A DNA stretch of 64,000 nt from Sarcophilus harrisii (taxonomy: Eukaryota > Chordata > Mammalia > Dasyuromorphia > Dasyuridae). This document shows positions 11,586-22,671 of the stretch, one piece after another (the first letter of the stretch is position 1; every line of letters starts with the position of its first letter). The notes below the pieces were generated by a model. It searched no databases, was not told where the DNA came from, and saw only the letters and a list, made by a program, of their open reading frames with translations. The DNA lies in the NCBI RefSeq assembly GCF_902635505.1, contig NC_045429.1, positions 163,578,997 through 163,642,996 of the forward strand. Reading direction: 5' to 3'. The position numbers and the translations under genes were made by a program.

Positions 11586-11808
11586 AGTCATATGTGATTT
11601 TTCATGATTCTCTTTGGAATTTTCTTGGCAAAGATACTAAAACAGTTTGATACTTCATTCTTCAGCTCATTTTACTGAACTGAGAGAAACAGTGACTTGC
11701 ACGGGGTGCATGGCTAGTAAGAGTCATGGGCAAATTTGAACTCAGGAACACGGATCTTCCTGACTTCAGACCTAGTAATCTGTCTACTGCACCATCAAGT
11801 TGCTCCCA
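11586..11808 (-). mobile_element. SINE, partner of 2592-2718
   Basis: 'gaattttcttggcaaagata', 'cttcctgacttcagacctag', 'accatcaagttgctccc' (reversed tRNA head). More complete than its partner. Confidence 0.72.
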
Positions 11809-11850
11809 GTAGTGTAGTGCTACATTATTTTAATGTACATTTTATCTCAG

Positions 11851-11944
11851 GAAATTCAAGAGAAAATGGATCAGATGTTGAAATGGAAATACTGCTGGTT
11901 TCACTAGGAATGTCCAACCTATCTAAACAGGATTTAATTTTAAG
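11851..11944 (+). other. Second, decayed copy of the exon-like cassette
   Basis: Preceded by 'attttatctcag', ends 'taag|gtatct'. The translated frame is interrupted but retains the 'tccaacctatctaaacagga' core. Confidence 0.3.
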
Positions 11945-12324
11945 GTATCTTTGAATTCATGTGGTACAATTTTCTTAATATGAAAAAATTACAACTGATG
12001 TATGTTTAAACTGCAGTCATCTAAAATGATATGGCTTGGCCTGGAATCTATTGTTGTTTAATGGAGAGTGAGAATGATTTGGGTTTAAAGTATTGTCCTA
12101 ATCCATAAAACCCAAGAAATCATGTAATATTTTAGCCATCAAAATTTACATTCCTTTGGGCTGAGCACTTGCAGCTAAGGAATGTAAATTGATTGAAGAG
12201 AAAGAAAAAGAAAGAAAAATGAAAAGGAGAGTTTAGAGAAAAGGGAGAGAAAAACTATGTAGCTGAACTGGCCAGCTCCAGTTGGGTCCCCAGTAGGGCA
12301 GCTTCTATTCCTACTCAGAGAAGT

Positions 12325-12445
12325 TGTTTTTTGTCCTTTTTGAAAGAGGATCATGACATGAGGACTATGATGCTATGACTTGCAAGCCAATTGTATTTTA
12401 GTAAGGGACAGCTATGTAAACTCACTGTGTTATGTGAAAAGTATA
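12325..12445 (-). mobile_element. Partner SINE in the second ancient repeat copy
   Basis: 'agttgttttttgtccttttt' and 'gatgctatgacttgcaagcc', in the same order and flank as 5138-5265. Confidence 0.7.
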
Positions 12446-12929
12446 ATATATGTAGTTGCATGTATGCCAAAAACTTTTCAGGCCTAGTGATTCAAATCAA
12501 GATAGTTGTTAACTATACAATAGAAAATTATTCATATTTATTACACATGAAAAAATTTTAAAAACTTTCAAAAGGTAGAAAAGATATTAGAGATGTTCTG
12601 AGAAGGAAGCAGAACAGGCAAAATACGTGCCTTATTTATTAGAAATAAAAGGGTAAGGGAAAGAGGCTATTAGAAATGATTATAAGATATCCATTACAAA
12701 TAAATCATTTTACCCCTTGATCTGAGAAGAAAAATAAACATAAATAAATTTAGAATGAAAAAAAGACAGAAAGAAGGAGTTCAACTTTAAAAACAGCTGA
12801 TAAACACTATTCATATATAATTTGGCATGATAAATAAATTTTATTAAACATGAACCCTGAAAATAGAATTGGAACTAATGGAGAGAAGCTCTTTCACCTG
12901 TTTCATTGTTAACTTTATTTCATATTTTT

Positions 12930-14260
12930 AACTTCTTCTATCTAAAACTTTCTGCCTAAGTCACTAGGCTATTGTGGTTTTGCTTTTGTATGTTGTATGC
13001 CTAATCTTCATTCATAATGTATTTTGTTTTGACTCTCTGTATTTTAGGTATCACACCTGTAACTGTATCATAGAAAGAATTTATTAGACCTCCTTATCAT
13101 ATTTGCTTAAATAGAGTATGCAACATTGGAAGTTTGAAGGATCTTTCAATGTTTGATAGAATTCACTTGTAAATCCCTAGGATTCTGTTTTCTTTGGGTT
13201 GCTATTTTTAGCTTGTTCAGTCACTTTTTCTGAGTTTGGGTTAAGTTCTCTATTTTTTGTTCTGTTAACCTGGACATTTTTGTAAATATTTACAATTTAG
13301 GTGAACAGTTTTATTGGTATATAATAGGACAATACATTTTAAATTAAAAAATATTTTTGTTATCTACTTCCTTTCAGCTTCAACTACAGCATATACATTT
13401 TTGTTTAGTGTCTCAGTGCCATCATTATATTTCATGGAAGTATTGTTTCTCTATTTTTTTCTTTGATCCAGCAATACTTTAGGATTAAGTTATTGAGCTT
13501 TCAATTAATTTTATTCATTTCTTTAGTGGCTTTTAATTAAATATAATTTTTTAAAACTTTGTAGTAATTAAGGAATGTGGTTTTCTACATGTGTTAATGA
13601 AGTTTATGTACCTACAGAAGATCAATTCTTGTAAGTGTATCATGAATAGCCAAGAAATATCTATAATCCTTTGTATTCTTATTCAATAGTTGTCAGAAGT
13701 CTATCATGTCTAACTTTTCTAAAATTTTCTTTAAATCTTTAACTTCTTTCTAGGTTTCTTTTTTGGGGGGGATTATATAAGGCTAAGCCTAAAAGGGATA
13801 AATTATTGTCTATTTTTAACTGCCTGTTTCTTCCTACATTTCTTTTAAATATTTGGATGCTATTCATTCTATTAAATATTATTATTATTAGCTTATTGTT
13901 TTAGGTACTTTTTAGCATAATGGTGTTTTTCTAATTATCTCTTTTAATCAAGCTGATTTTTGCTGTTGTTGTTGTTGTTAAGAACATGACTGCTATTCCT
14001 ACCTTTTTACATCAACAGAATCATAAGAGATTTTCCTGTTAACTTTAATGTTAACTATGCATGAATCATATTTTAATTGTGATTTTTTAAAACAGTATTT
14101 TATTGGATTCTTCTTTCTAATCCATTCTTTTATCATCTTCTGTTTCAAGAGTGACTTCATCTCATACACATTTTATGATTATTAACTGTATATTGTTTTC
14201 CATCAAATATTCTTATTTTTTATCTTTACTTCTAGCCTCCTCTTTACAAAATGAGTGAGA
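12930..14260 (-). mobile_element. Old L1 ORF2 fragment
   Basis: Reversed L1: 'gatagaattcacttgtaaat', 'cctggacatttttgtaaata', 'atgactgctattcctacctt' and 'tcatctcatacacattttat' recall the reverse transcriptase and downstream region of L1. No open frame. Confidence 0.65.
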
Positions 14261-14829
14261 AGTGGAAAATAGACTCAGTACCATTTTTCTGTACTAGATT
14301 AAATTTGTTTCTATTCCTCTGTTCCTCTTTTCCTATCCCTTTAATTTTAAACTTAAATTTTTATACTTTTTCTCCTTTCAAAACTCTTTTTCATAATCAT
14401 TACTTCATCATTAGGTTTTTTCTCTTATGATTCATATTTTCCTGAATATATTCCTGAACATACTTTCCCTCTAATACCCCCATTCTTTCTCCCTGTTCAC
14501 TCTTAATTCTCTGTTGAGTAAAATACATTTCTGTATTAAACAATGTGTTGGTGTGTATTCCATTCCATTTTGACCATTTAAAATTAAAGTGAGATTCCAA
14601 TAATCCTTAGAGGGGAAAAAACTCCATGAAGGACAGAAGAAAATGGATAGTGTTTCCAGGTAAGAAAATTATATAGTAAGTTTGTATTGAAAGGTATACA
14701 GTTCAATTTCTACCCCAAAGAATGTAGGTCCAAAGAAACAATCAGTTGTAGAGAATGGATTATTTATTCATTACTGCTATGGGAGACATCATCTTACAGA
14801 CCATTCTCCCTTCATTGCTGAACCGCCAG

Positions 14830-14940
14830 TATTAAGTGAAAAACAATTTGTGATAAACACTGTGTTAGGTTCAGGGAAAACAAAGAAAGGCAAAAATAGG
14901 TATTGCTTTAAAGAAATTTCTCTTCTAATGGGTATGCTCT
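14830..14940 (+). mobile_element. Old L2/MIR-type fragment
   Basis: 'aacactgtgttaggttcagg', 'gaaaacaaagaaaggcaaaa', 'ttctcttctaatggg'. The remainder of 14260-15288 holds nothing I recognise. Confidence 0.5.
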
Positions 14941-15287
14941 TTGCTTGTAAATTACCAGATACAAAAAAAATAAAGAATCATATAAACTAGTTCTGGTTTT
15001 GGTTCTAAGAACCTCAGAGCAATGATAACCCAAATCTTCCAGAGCATCTCCATTCCAAATGTCTATTAGAAAAATCAAATTGTTCATCAGAACTTTGCAG
15101 AAAGATTTTATGGTCATAGATTTAGTATGATTTATATAAATATAGACTTATAATCTAAATTGATGCTTCTAAGAGATTTTTATTTGACTCCCCTGTTTAT
15201 ACTTATTTAAATTTTCTTTGCATTTTAATTGTTAGTATACAACTTCTTTCCCAATAGATTATCAAGCACATATATATGTATGTTTCT

Positions 15288-15495
15288 GTTATTGTTCTTG
15301 GTTATTCAGTCCTTTTGATCTCCCCATGACCCCATTTGAGTTTTCCTGGAAGCCCATTTTATAGTGAGGAAATTGAAATAAAAAGGTTTATGTTTGCCCA
15401 AGATCACACAACTAGCCATTGTCTGAATCTAGTTTAGAACTCAGGACTTCCTGATTCCAGCTGTGGTGCTTACTCCCTATATCATCTAACTACCC
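15288..15495 (-). mobile_element. Mar1-like SINE
   Basis: 'ttcttggttattcagtcctt', 'gaccccatttgagttttcct', 'tagaactcaggacttcctga', 'atcatctaactaccc'. Confidence 0.75.
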
Positions 15496-16004
15496 TATGT
15501 ATATTATTAAAACATTATAACATTTTTTCCATATACATATCTAATTTAGTTCTTAAATATTTAATATTTAAAACAAATACATCCACAATCTCTTAAAATT
15601 TCTTATACTTTTTAGTTAAAAAGAAGAGAAACTAAATTCTATAAAATTAATAATTATATAACAAGTAATAACAAAATATAATATAGTTGCAAGTATATTT
15701 GATAGTCTGTGGTAGGCAACAATATGTTAATAATATTCATGTATGTATATACATCTATGTGTGTATTCATCCATATAGACATATATATTTGTATAATTAA
15801 ATATATATACAACTATAATTGAAAACTAAAATCAATGTTTTGCAAAACGAATTTTATTGCTCCCTTAGATTATTAATTTAATTTTAGGGGAATGAGCAAA
15901 AAAATGTAAAAATAAATTAGAATTATTTGCTATAACTAATAGTTTGGAAATGTTCTTAATAATCTGGAAGTACATTATAGCTAAAGATTAGATGTTATAT
16001 TAGA

Positions 16005-16200
16005 TATAGACTGCTAGCTTGGAGTCAGGAAGATCTGATTTCAAATTCAGTCTCAGATACTTATGAGCCATGTAATTCTGGGCAACTTACAGAACGCTTC
16101 TGACTTTGTTTCCTCAACTGTCACATAGGGATAATGATGAAACCTATCTTACGAGATTGTTATGAGAATCATATTTGTAAAGATAATGTAATGAAAGAAG
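16005..16200 (+). mobile_element. MIR-like SINE
   Basis: 'tagcttggagtcaggaagat', 'caaattcagtctcagatact', 'tttcctcaactgtcacatag', 'gagattgttatgagaatcat'. Confidence 0.72.
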
Positions 16201-16814
16201 TGAGAGAGGCCCAATAAGGTAAAAAGGATTTTTTGTTATTGTTTTGGGTTTTTTTAATCTGAAACATTGAGTAAATATTAATACTTTGCAGTTCTGTTAG
16301 CAGTTTTTAATATTAAGGTTAGAGAAATGTACAATTGACAAAACCCTGAAAAGCATTATGACCTGACTTCATGGAAAGAATGGTTCTTTTTATCTCCTCT
16401 AATAAGTATTGCTAAGTTATTGCAGTTAGTATCAATCATTTGGCAATTCTGAAGTAATAAATAAAAATAATTCAGAAAATCATATCAGGAGAAATACAAA
16501 ACTAAATTTCTGTCAAAAAAACACAAGAACTTGCTATAGATAAATTAGGTACAAGTTTCAGTTAATATTACATTTTACTACATTACTTTCCATGATGATC
16601 TTGAATGTTTTTGTTTACTTTTACTTTCAGTCATACTCATAACTTCTTGATCTTCCTTGTTTTTGTCATATCTTTATGAAACAAAGTTTTTGATTATCTG
16701 AATAAAAATCAGGGTAGAACAGGAAATGAGAGTAGTAATAAATAATCAATCTGATTCCAAGGTTAGAAAAACACAGTTTCCATTAGATACACATATCCCC
16801 ATCAATAAGTAATT

Positions 16815-17295
16815 TTATTTCATCATTAAATATTATTTTTAATTTACAGCATAAAACAAGCATTTCTACAATGTAGTACAATTAAAAAATGATTTTGCAT
16901 GAAATTCAAATTATAATGTACATTTCTTTTATTTCTTTCTTCTCTCCCTCCCCCTGAGATGGTTACCATTACTCAAATAGGAACATATATGTAAAATTAT
17001 TTTATAAATAGTTTTATTTAGTAGTTCTTTTTCAGATGCAGATAATGTCTTCCTTCATATGTCCTTTATAGTTAATTTGGATATTTATGATAATCAAAAT
17101 AAATCATTTGTTCAAAATCATTCTTAAATAATATTAATATTACTATATAGCATGTTCTCTTGCTTCTGCTCACTTCACTCTTCATTATTTCATGAAATTC
17201 TTTCCATGTTTTTGTAAAATCATTGAGTTCATCATTTCTTATAATTGGTAGTATTCCGTTACAATTTATAACACAGCCAAATTATAACAATTTAC
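16815..17295 (-). mobile_element. Old L1 3' end
   Basis: Reversed: 'catgaaattctttccatgtt', 'gagttcatcatttcttataa', 'cttccttcatatgtccttta', and an A/T-rich end at the left. Confidence 0.7.
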
Positions 17296-17332
17296 CAAAT
17301 GAGGGACACACATGTAATTTCCAGTTGCATGT

Positions 17333-17335
<3 letters not shown>

Positions 17336-17369
<34 letters not shown>

Positions 17370-17378
17370 AAAAAAAAA
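17336..17378 (+). repeat. CA microsatellite followed by poly(A)
   Basis: About 14 CA units and then about 15 A; probably grown from a retroelement tail. Confidence 0.9.
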
Positions 17379-17539
17379 CCCTGCTATAAATAGCTTAAAA
17401 GGTTCTAGCTTAAGATAATTTAGAAGAATTTCAGGAAATATATGTCTCATTTGGGTCAAAGGATAATGCAGCCCAATGCAGATAGCTTTCAAGAAATGCA
17501 GTAGTAGGCTATACTCCACAATACAGATCAGCAACTGAG

Positions 17540-18030
17540 GTCCCATGTTTCTGTCTCACCAGATCAATGACATAACAGGACATTAGTGAGGCCTTCAACC
17601 CCTGGGCAGAAGGCAGACAGCCCCAGAACCCCTGGCACAACAAGTATGACTAGGTTGGGCTACTCCAGTGCAGTGGCAAAGTTAATAGCACCTGAAGCTC
17701 AAGAACAGAAATCCTGGACTCTGGACACCTGCACAAGAAACTTGGGACAATGTCCCCTGTGCTTTAAGAGCAGAAATCAACTTTAAAAGTCATGAAATAG
17801 ACTAAAACCCAGCAATAAAATAAAATAAAAGAGTGCTGACCATAGAAAGCTATTTTGGTACCAGGGAAGATCAAAACAGACTCAGAAGGGGACAACAATG
17901 CCTGCCAATGCCTTCTTATAAAGCCTGAAAGGAGTATATCAATTGGTTTTAAGCTCAAAACGCCTTCTTGGAAGAGCTCAAAAAGGAATCAAAACCTGTA
18001 AAAGGGGATAAAAACAACACTTTTTTTTTT
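17540..18030 (+). mobile_element. L1 5' UTR / ORF1 start fragment
   Basis: 'gtgctgaccatagaaagcta', 'taccagggaagatcaaaaca', 'gaagagctcaaaaaggaatc' match the start of marsupial L1 ORF1. An L2/MIR-like scrap follows to about 18110 ('gtaagtgttcaataaagggt'). Confidence 0.65.
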
Positions 18031-18230
18031 AGTGTTGTAAGGATTAAATGAAGTGATATTTACAAAATGCTAAACACCTGGCATAGAGTAAGTGTTCAAT
18101 AAAGGGTTCCATTCCTTTTTTTTACTTCCCTTGCAAAGATAAAATCACAGGTTTAGACCAAAAATAACATGCAGTTCTCACTGAGAAAACACAGACTGGG
18201 GGAAATTGAGACTTCCCTAAATAGCATGCT

Positions 18231-18470
18231 ATTGTTATTATTCAGTCATTTCAGACTCTTCATGCCACTATTTGGGGTTTTCTTGACAAATACTGGAGTG
18301 GTTTAACATTTCCTTCCCCAGATCATTTTACAGATGAGGAAATGAGACAAAAAAGGTTAAGTGATTTGCCTAAATATAACACAGATATTAAGAGTCGGGG
18401 GCCCCATTTAAATTCAGAAAGATGAATCTTTCAGACTCCAGGCCAAGTGCTATATTCTCTGCTCCACACA
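18231..18470 (-). mobile_element. Mar1-like SINE at the start of the left unit
   Basis: 'tatttggggttttcttgaca', 'acagatgaggaaatgagaca', 'gactccaggccaagtgctat'. The duplication boundary lies at its outer end. Confidence 0.8.
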
Positions 18471-19783
18471 GTATAAGTTTTGTGAAATGTATAATGGGAT
18501 AAGGTACAAAAAGTTTCTAAAACTGACTAAGTTGTCTACTGCCTCAGTGGCTCTGAAAAATCTTCTTACCCTATTTGGAATTCATCTTACTCCCTTGTAA
18601 AATGGCTTTGCCTATCTTGCCTCCTTAGCAATGTTGTAAGATTCTGATTGTGTTTAAAACCATTTTAAAAGAGCTAGACAAATATGAAGTATTATTTCAA
18701 GAAACAATTCTCTTTCTTTCCTTTTCCTGTGAAACTGTACTGTTTCCACCTATTTCCTTTCCAAATCTAAGATCCCATTTCTGCAGAACAAAGCAGTCAT
18801 GTGGCTTATTTGGTTATTGATAGAAATGGCCTCACAATTAAGGACTATTTTTCAAACTGTTCTTCAATACTGGCTTTCACACAATCAGTTTTCAGAGGAG
18901 AAAATAATAATGATGATGATAAAAACAAATAATCATAAAAATTACAATAATAAAAGTTACAATTATTAAGACATCCATCATTTCCAGTAATTATACATTA
19001 CTATATCTTCTCTAACTGTGGCTACATATGGCAAGAGTTTGAGTGAAAGGGGCATACTAGACATGACATCTCATCTTAGGGGAAAGATTCTTTTCTATTT
19101 CTTGCCTTTGGTAATTGGAGCAGGCCATTCTCAAAAGAATACACTCTGAGGCATGGCAATTTTTGATTTTGAGATATGATTTAGAAATCCTAGAAAGTAG
19201 ATATGATACACAGAAGTTACATAATAGTTAGCCTGAGTATAGTAGTACAGAAGACTAGTTAATGGTTATAGTTAATAAGAATCTGGAACATGATGCAATA
19301 GGGGTATAAAACATAGAATATCAAACTGAATACATTTATCTTCCCATCAGCGGGAATGGGGAAAGAGCAGAATCTGGAGTCCCTTGATGCATCCAGATGT
19401 TATCCAAGAGCTCTCTCAATATCATAGCATGCAAATGTATCATGGACTCTACTTGTGATGACATTGTAATAACTTTTGATGATACTTGACAATCTGGACT
19501 GTCAGGTTAGAGACTGAATAGAGGAACAGAAAGATGACAGAATTTGGAATTTAAAAATCTCAAACTCAGTAAAAGTAGTATCTCTGCTGGTACATCAACA
19601 CTATATGCAAAAGATGATGTTTGCTTTATATTGGCTGAATGCTTTATTAGCTTTCCTTTCCACTTAATTAAGAGTAGAGTTAAAACACTTTTATTTTTAA
19701 ATCTCTATAATACAACTGGCCCCATGACTTAAGAAACATCTTCATGTTTGATGGAGTGTTTTTATTATTAAGTAGTAGGAAAG

Positions 19784-19890
19784 ATACTAAAATGATAGAA
19801 GAATACTTTGCTTTGGGTCAGAATCTAGAAATTAAAAGAAAGACCACATCTTCAAATCATATTCTAAAATGTGCACAGCTCATCTCACAG
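19784..19890 (+). other. Possible exon-like segment with a strong donor, left unit
   Basis: Open stretch (KDTKMIEEYFALGQNLEIKR ... AQLISQ) ending 'ctcacag|gtaaga', a consensus 5' splice site. In the right unit (about 30650-30770) the frame is similar but the donor is lost ('cagagataag'). Identity unknown. Confidence 0.25.
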
Positions 19891-20374
19891 GTAAGAAAGT
19901 ACTGCATACTAACTTTACGGGGGAAGATTGAGACAGAGAGAAACACACAGACGATTTCCAAATTTAAAATACACCTTAACATAGAAAGAGAAGTAACTTG
20001 GGGAAGAATGAGGGATGGACTGTGGTTCTGAAGATTTTTCAAATGTACCATAGTTTGGCATCTATATCTTATATTTTCCAATTTTGTGAGTGTGGAAATA
20101 ATTATTGGAATGATGATTCAGATAAATTTGCCTGAAAATAGACTAATTTTTTTTAACATTTTCTCTCTTTCAAGACACTGAGAAAGGCTGCCAGAACCCT
20201 GACTTACACACAAGGAGAAGAGATAAAATATACACAATTCACTATAGCATAAAATAGAATTTACAAAGTATGTTTATTTCAAAAGCACTGAGATAGAGGA
20301 TAGTTCGTTGTTGATACTACTATTTGATTATTTGCAACAAATTCCATCTTTAGGAAATTTTTCAGTTATTTTAA

Positions 20375-20625
20375 GGCAATAAGATGGCAGAATGGAGAGA
20401 ACATAAGTCTTGGAGTCAGAAAGTCATCCAAAGCCAGCATCAGGTACCACTTTGTAGTGTGAACCTAGGCAAGTAACTTAACCTCTTTCTGCCTTGGTTT
20501 CCTCAGTTATATAATGGAGATAATACCTTTCTTTCTGAACTATATTGAGGATAAAATGATATATCTCTAAAATATTCTATCAACCTCAAAATGCTACATA
20601 AATGCTAGTTGCTAGTATTACCTGT
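20375..20625 (+). mobile_element. MIR-like SINE, left unit
   Basis: 'tcttggagtcagaaagtcat', 'gtgaacctaggcaagtaact', 'ctcaaaatgctacataaatg'. The right counterpart is 31255-31510. Confidence 0.75.
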
Positions 20626-20959
20626 CTTTTGGGTACCAAACATAAGTGAAAATGCTACAAAGATAAAATTTAAAAATTATAAGTTATTTGTACAGAGAAG
20701 CAAAAGACAACTTATAATTTTTTCCAATTCTAAATTTATTTTCTTTTTAATTATCCAAATATTGATGATGAAAAAAACAGTTTAATCCCTTCATTGAATA
20801 TACAAAGATTTATTGATGCCCTCCACGTTTAGATCACTGACAATTCTGTTATGTCCATTTTATCACACCTCATCTCTCAACTTTCCTGGTAACAAAAAAA
20901 ATAGTTAAATAACTACACAAAATACACTGATACAGTAATTATATTTGATATTGTAGCCA

Positions 20960-21330
20960 ACATTCTACCTTCATATCTTATTACCTTTTTGCTAAGAAAA
21001 GAGACTTATGTTTCATTAGATATTCTTTTGGACTTTTTTTTTTCAGAGTTTCTATTTAATTACCTTTTCATTTACATTGTTGAAATAATTGTATACATTG
21101 TTCTGCGTTCTGTGCTTATGTGTTCATACAAATCTTTCCATGTTTGTCAAAGTTTTCATTCATTATTTCTTACTAATTTCTTACTAATAATATTCCATTT
21201 AATTTATGCACAATATCCTCACCCCACCCAATTACTGGGAATCTATTTTTTTTCCAATTCCTTTCTATATTAAGAAAGCTGTGATGAATAATTTGGTACA
21301 CAGAGAATTTCTGTTTCTTCTTGGGCCTCT
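20960..21330 (-). mobile_element. Old L1 3' end, left unit
   Basis: Reversed: 'cttttggactttttttttca', 'ttcatacaaatctttccatg', 'gctgtgatgaataatttggt'. The right counterpart is about 31890-32215. Confidence 0.62.
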
Positions 21331-21590
21331 TTAGATCAACTTCCTTCATTTTATAATTGAAAGTTACATAGAAATTTGACACTGTGAGTAAACACTATCT
21401 AATTCTGATCTTAATTTGAAAATGTCTGAGCATATAATGGCAAGAAATGTCAGAATTATTACCAGTTGAATGTAATTTTCTATGAATTTAACAAACAAAT
21501 ATATTTCATTTCTTGAATTGCCCATCAGAGATTCTACATTTCCTTTCATTTTCAATCCATATTAGTCTGTGCTTCTGTGCAAGATCTTTC

Positions 21591-22671
21591 TCATTTATGT
21601 AGTTCTGCTTTTTCAGAAAATAAATTCATCTCTGAAGAACCATTCCTCAAGACTCTGCCACTTACAATTAGCTTAATTGCTTTCCGAAACCAAGGGTAAA
21701 AGAAAGCATAGATCAAGGGATTCATAGCTGAGTTGTAGTAAACACACCATAGTAAGATCTCAAAGATATAAGGGGGAGTTATGAAGTTCATATAAGCATC
21801 AATTAGTGAATCAATGAAATATGGCAGCCAAGAGACAAGAAACACAGCCATAGCAATCCCCAGTGTTTTAGCAGCCTTTCTCTCTCGTTTGGTCACTCTG
21901 TCCTTATACTTCTCTGCAGAGTTCTGGATTTGACTGCTGGTACTTTCTATCTTTCTAGCCTGGTGTTTAGCTACCAAAAAAATTTTACCATATAAAATGA
22001 GAATGGCAATTGTTGGTATAAAGAACAAAAGAAATCCAAAGAGAACCCAGTCTTGATTCATTGCAGCCTGACAACCTCCTACACAAGTGAGAGCAATTAC
22101 CAAATCCTCCAACCCATCATCATTGACCCCTGTATAAAAGAGAGAAAAACTATATGTTACTGAACAACCTCAGGACACAGCAATGCATATACCTGAAATG
22201 GGTACTGTAAACTTTGTTGGATAGACCAGAGGATCAGTGACAGCAATATATCTATCAATGGAGATGAAACACAAATGGAAGAGAGAAGCATAGCAAAATG
22301 ACCCATCAAAACATGTGAAATTTATAATAACTGTCCCCAAAGTACCAGCAACTCTCCACTGACCTCACCATGCTAAAGGGCATCACAGTGAGTCCAACCA
22401 AAAAGTCAGCACCGGCTAAGGAAGCAATGAGGAAGTCTGTAGGTGTATGTAGCTGCTTAAAGTGAAGAATGGCAGTGATGACCAGCAAGTTGCCAAACAC
22501 TGCTAGCACAGCCCCAAAGCCAAAAAACATATACAGAATCATTCGAGCTGTGGGAGAATATGAGGTTTTGATGCAGGATCCATTGACATTCTCAAAACAG
22601 AGCTGCACAGCAGCAAGTTGGTAAGAAGTGTTGATCCTCATTTCCACGTGTGAGTCTTCCAGTATTTCCAT
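21591..22671 (-). pseudogene. Dead TAAR9-like receptor (left tandem copy)
   Basis: Near-identical to the intact gene at 32532-33614: by eye I count nine substitutions and one 2-bp indel over 1.08 kb. Two changes kill it. A TGG codon of TM4 has become TGA (22170-22172), and a TG pair is missing in the run corresponding to the HTC codons just before Asp3.32 (near 22315), so the frame fails after about 120 residues. The rest of the frame remains open in two blocks, 22306-22671 and 21591-22112, which shows that death was recent. The N-terminal sequon differs from the sister (N30-G-S here, N28-V-S there). A third change gives TDF where other TAARs have TNF at the start of TM2. The minus-strand polyadenylation-like motif of the right copy is changed here. 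Assembly error is an alternative for the 2-bp indel, but the nonsense codon is independent of it. Confidence 0.92.

Larger units (their letters stand above)
11270..12930. repeat. Second copy of the ancient tandem repeat
   Basis: See the first copy at 2146-7000. The match ends near 12930, just where the TAAR relic of the first copy would begin; an L1 segment takes its place. Confidence 0.73.

Noticed and set aside
22113-22305. A separate 173-residue protein starting at 22112
   Set aside because: It begins at a TTG and is only the 3' half of the broken TAAR.
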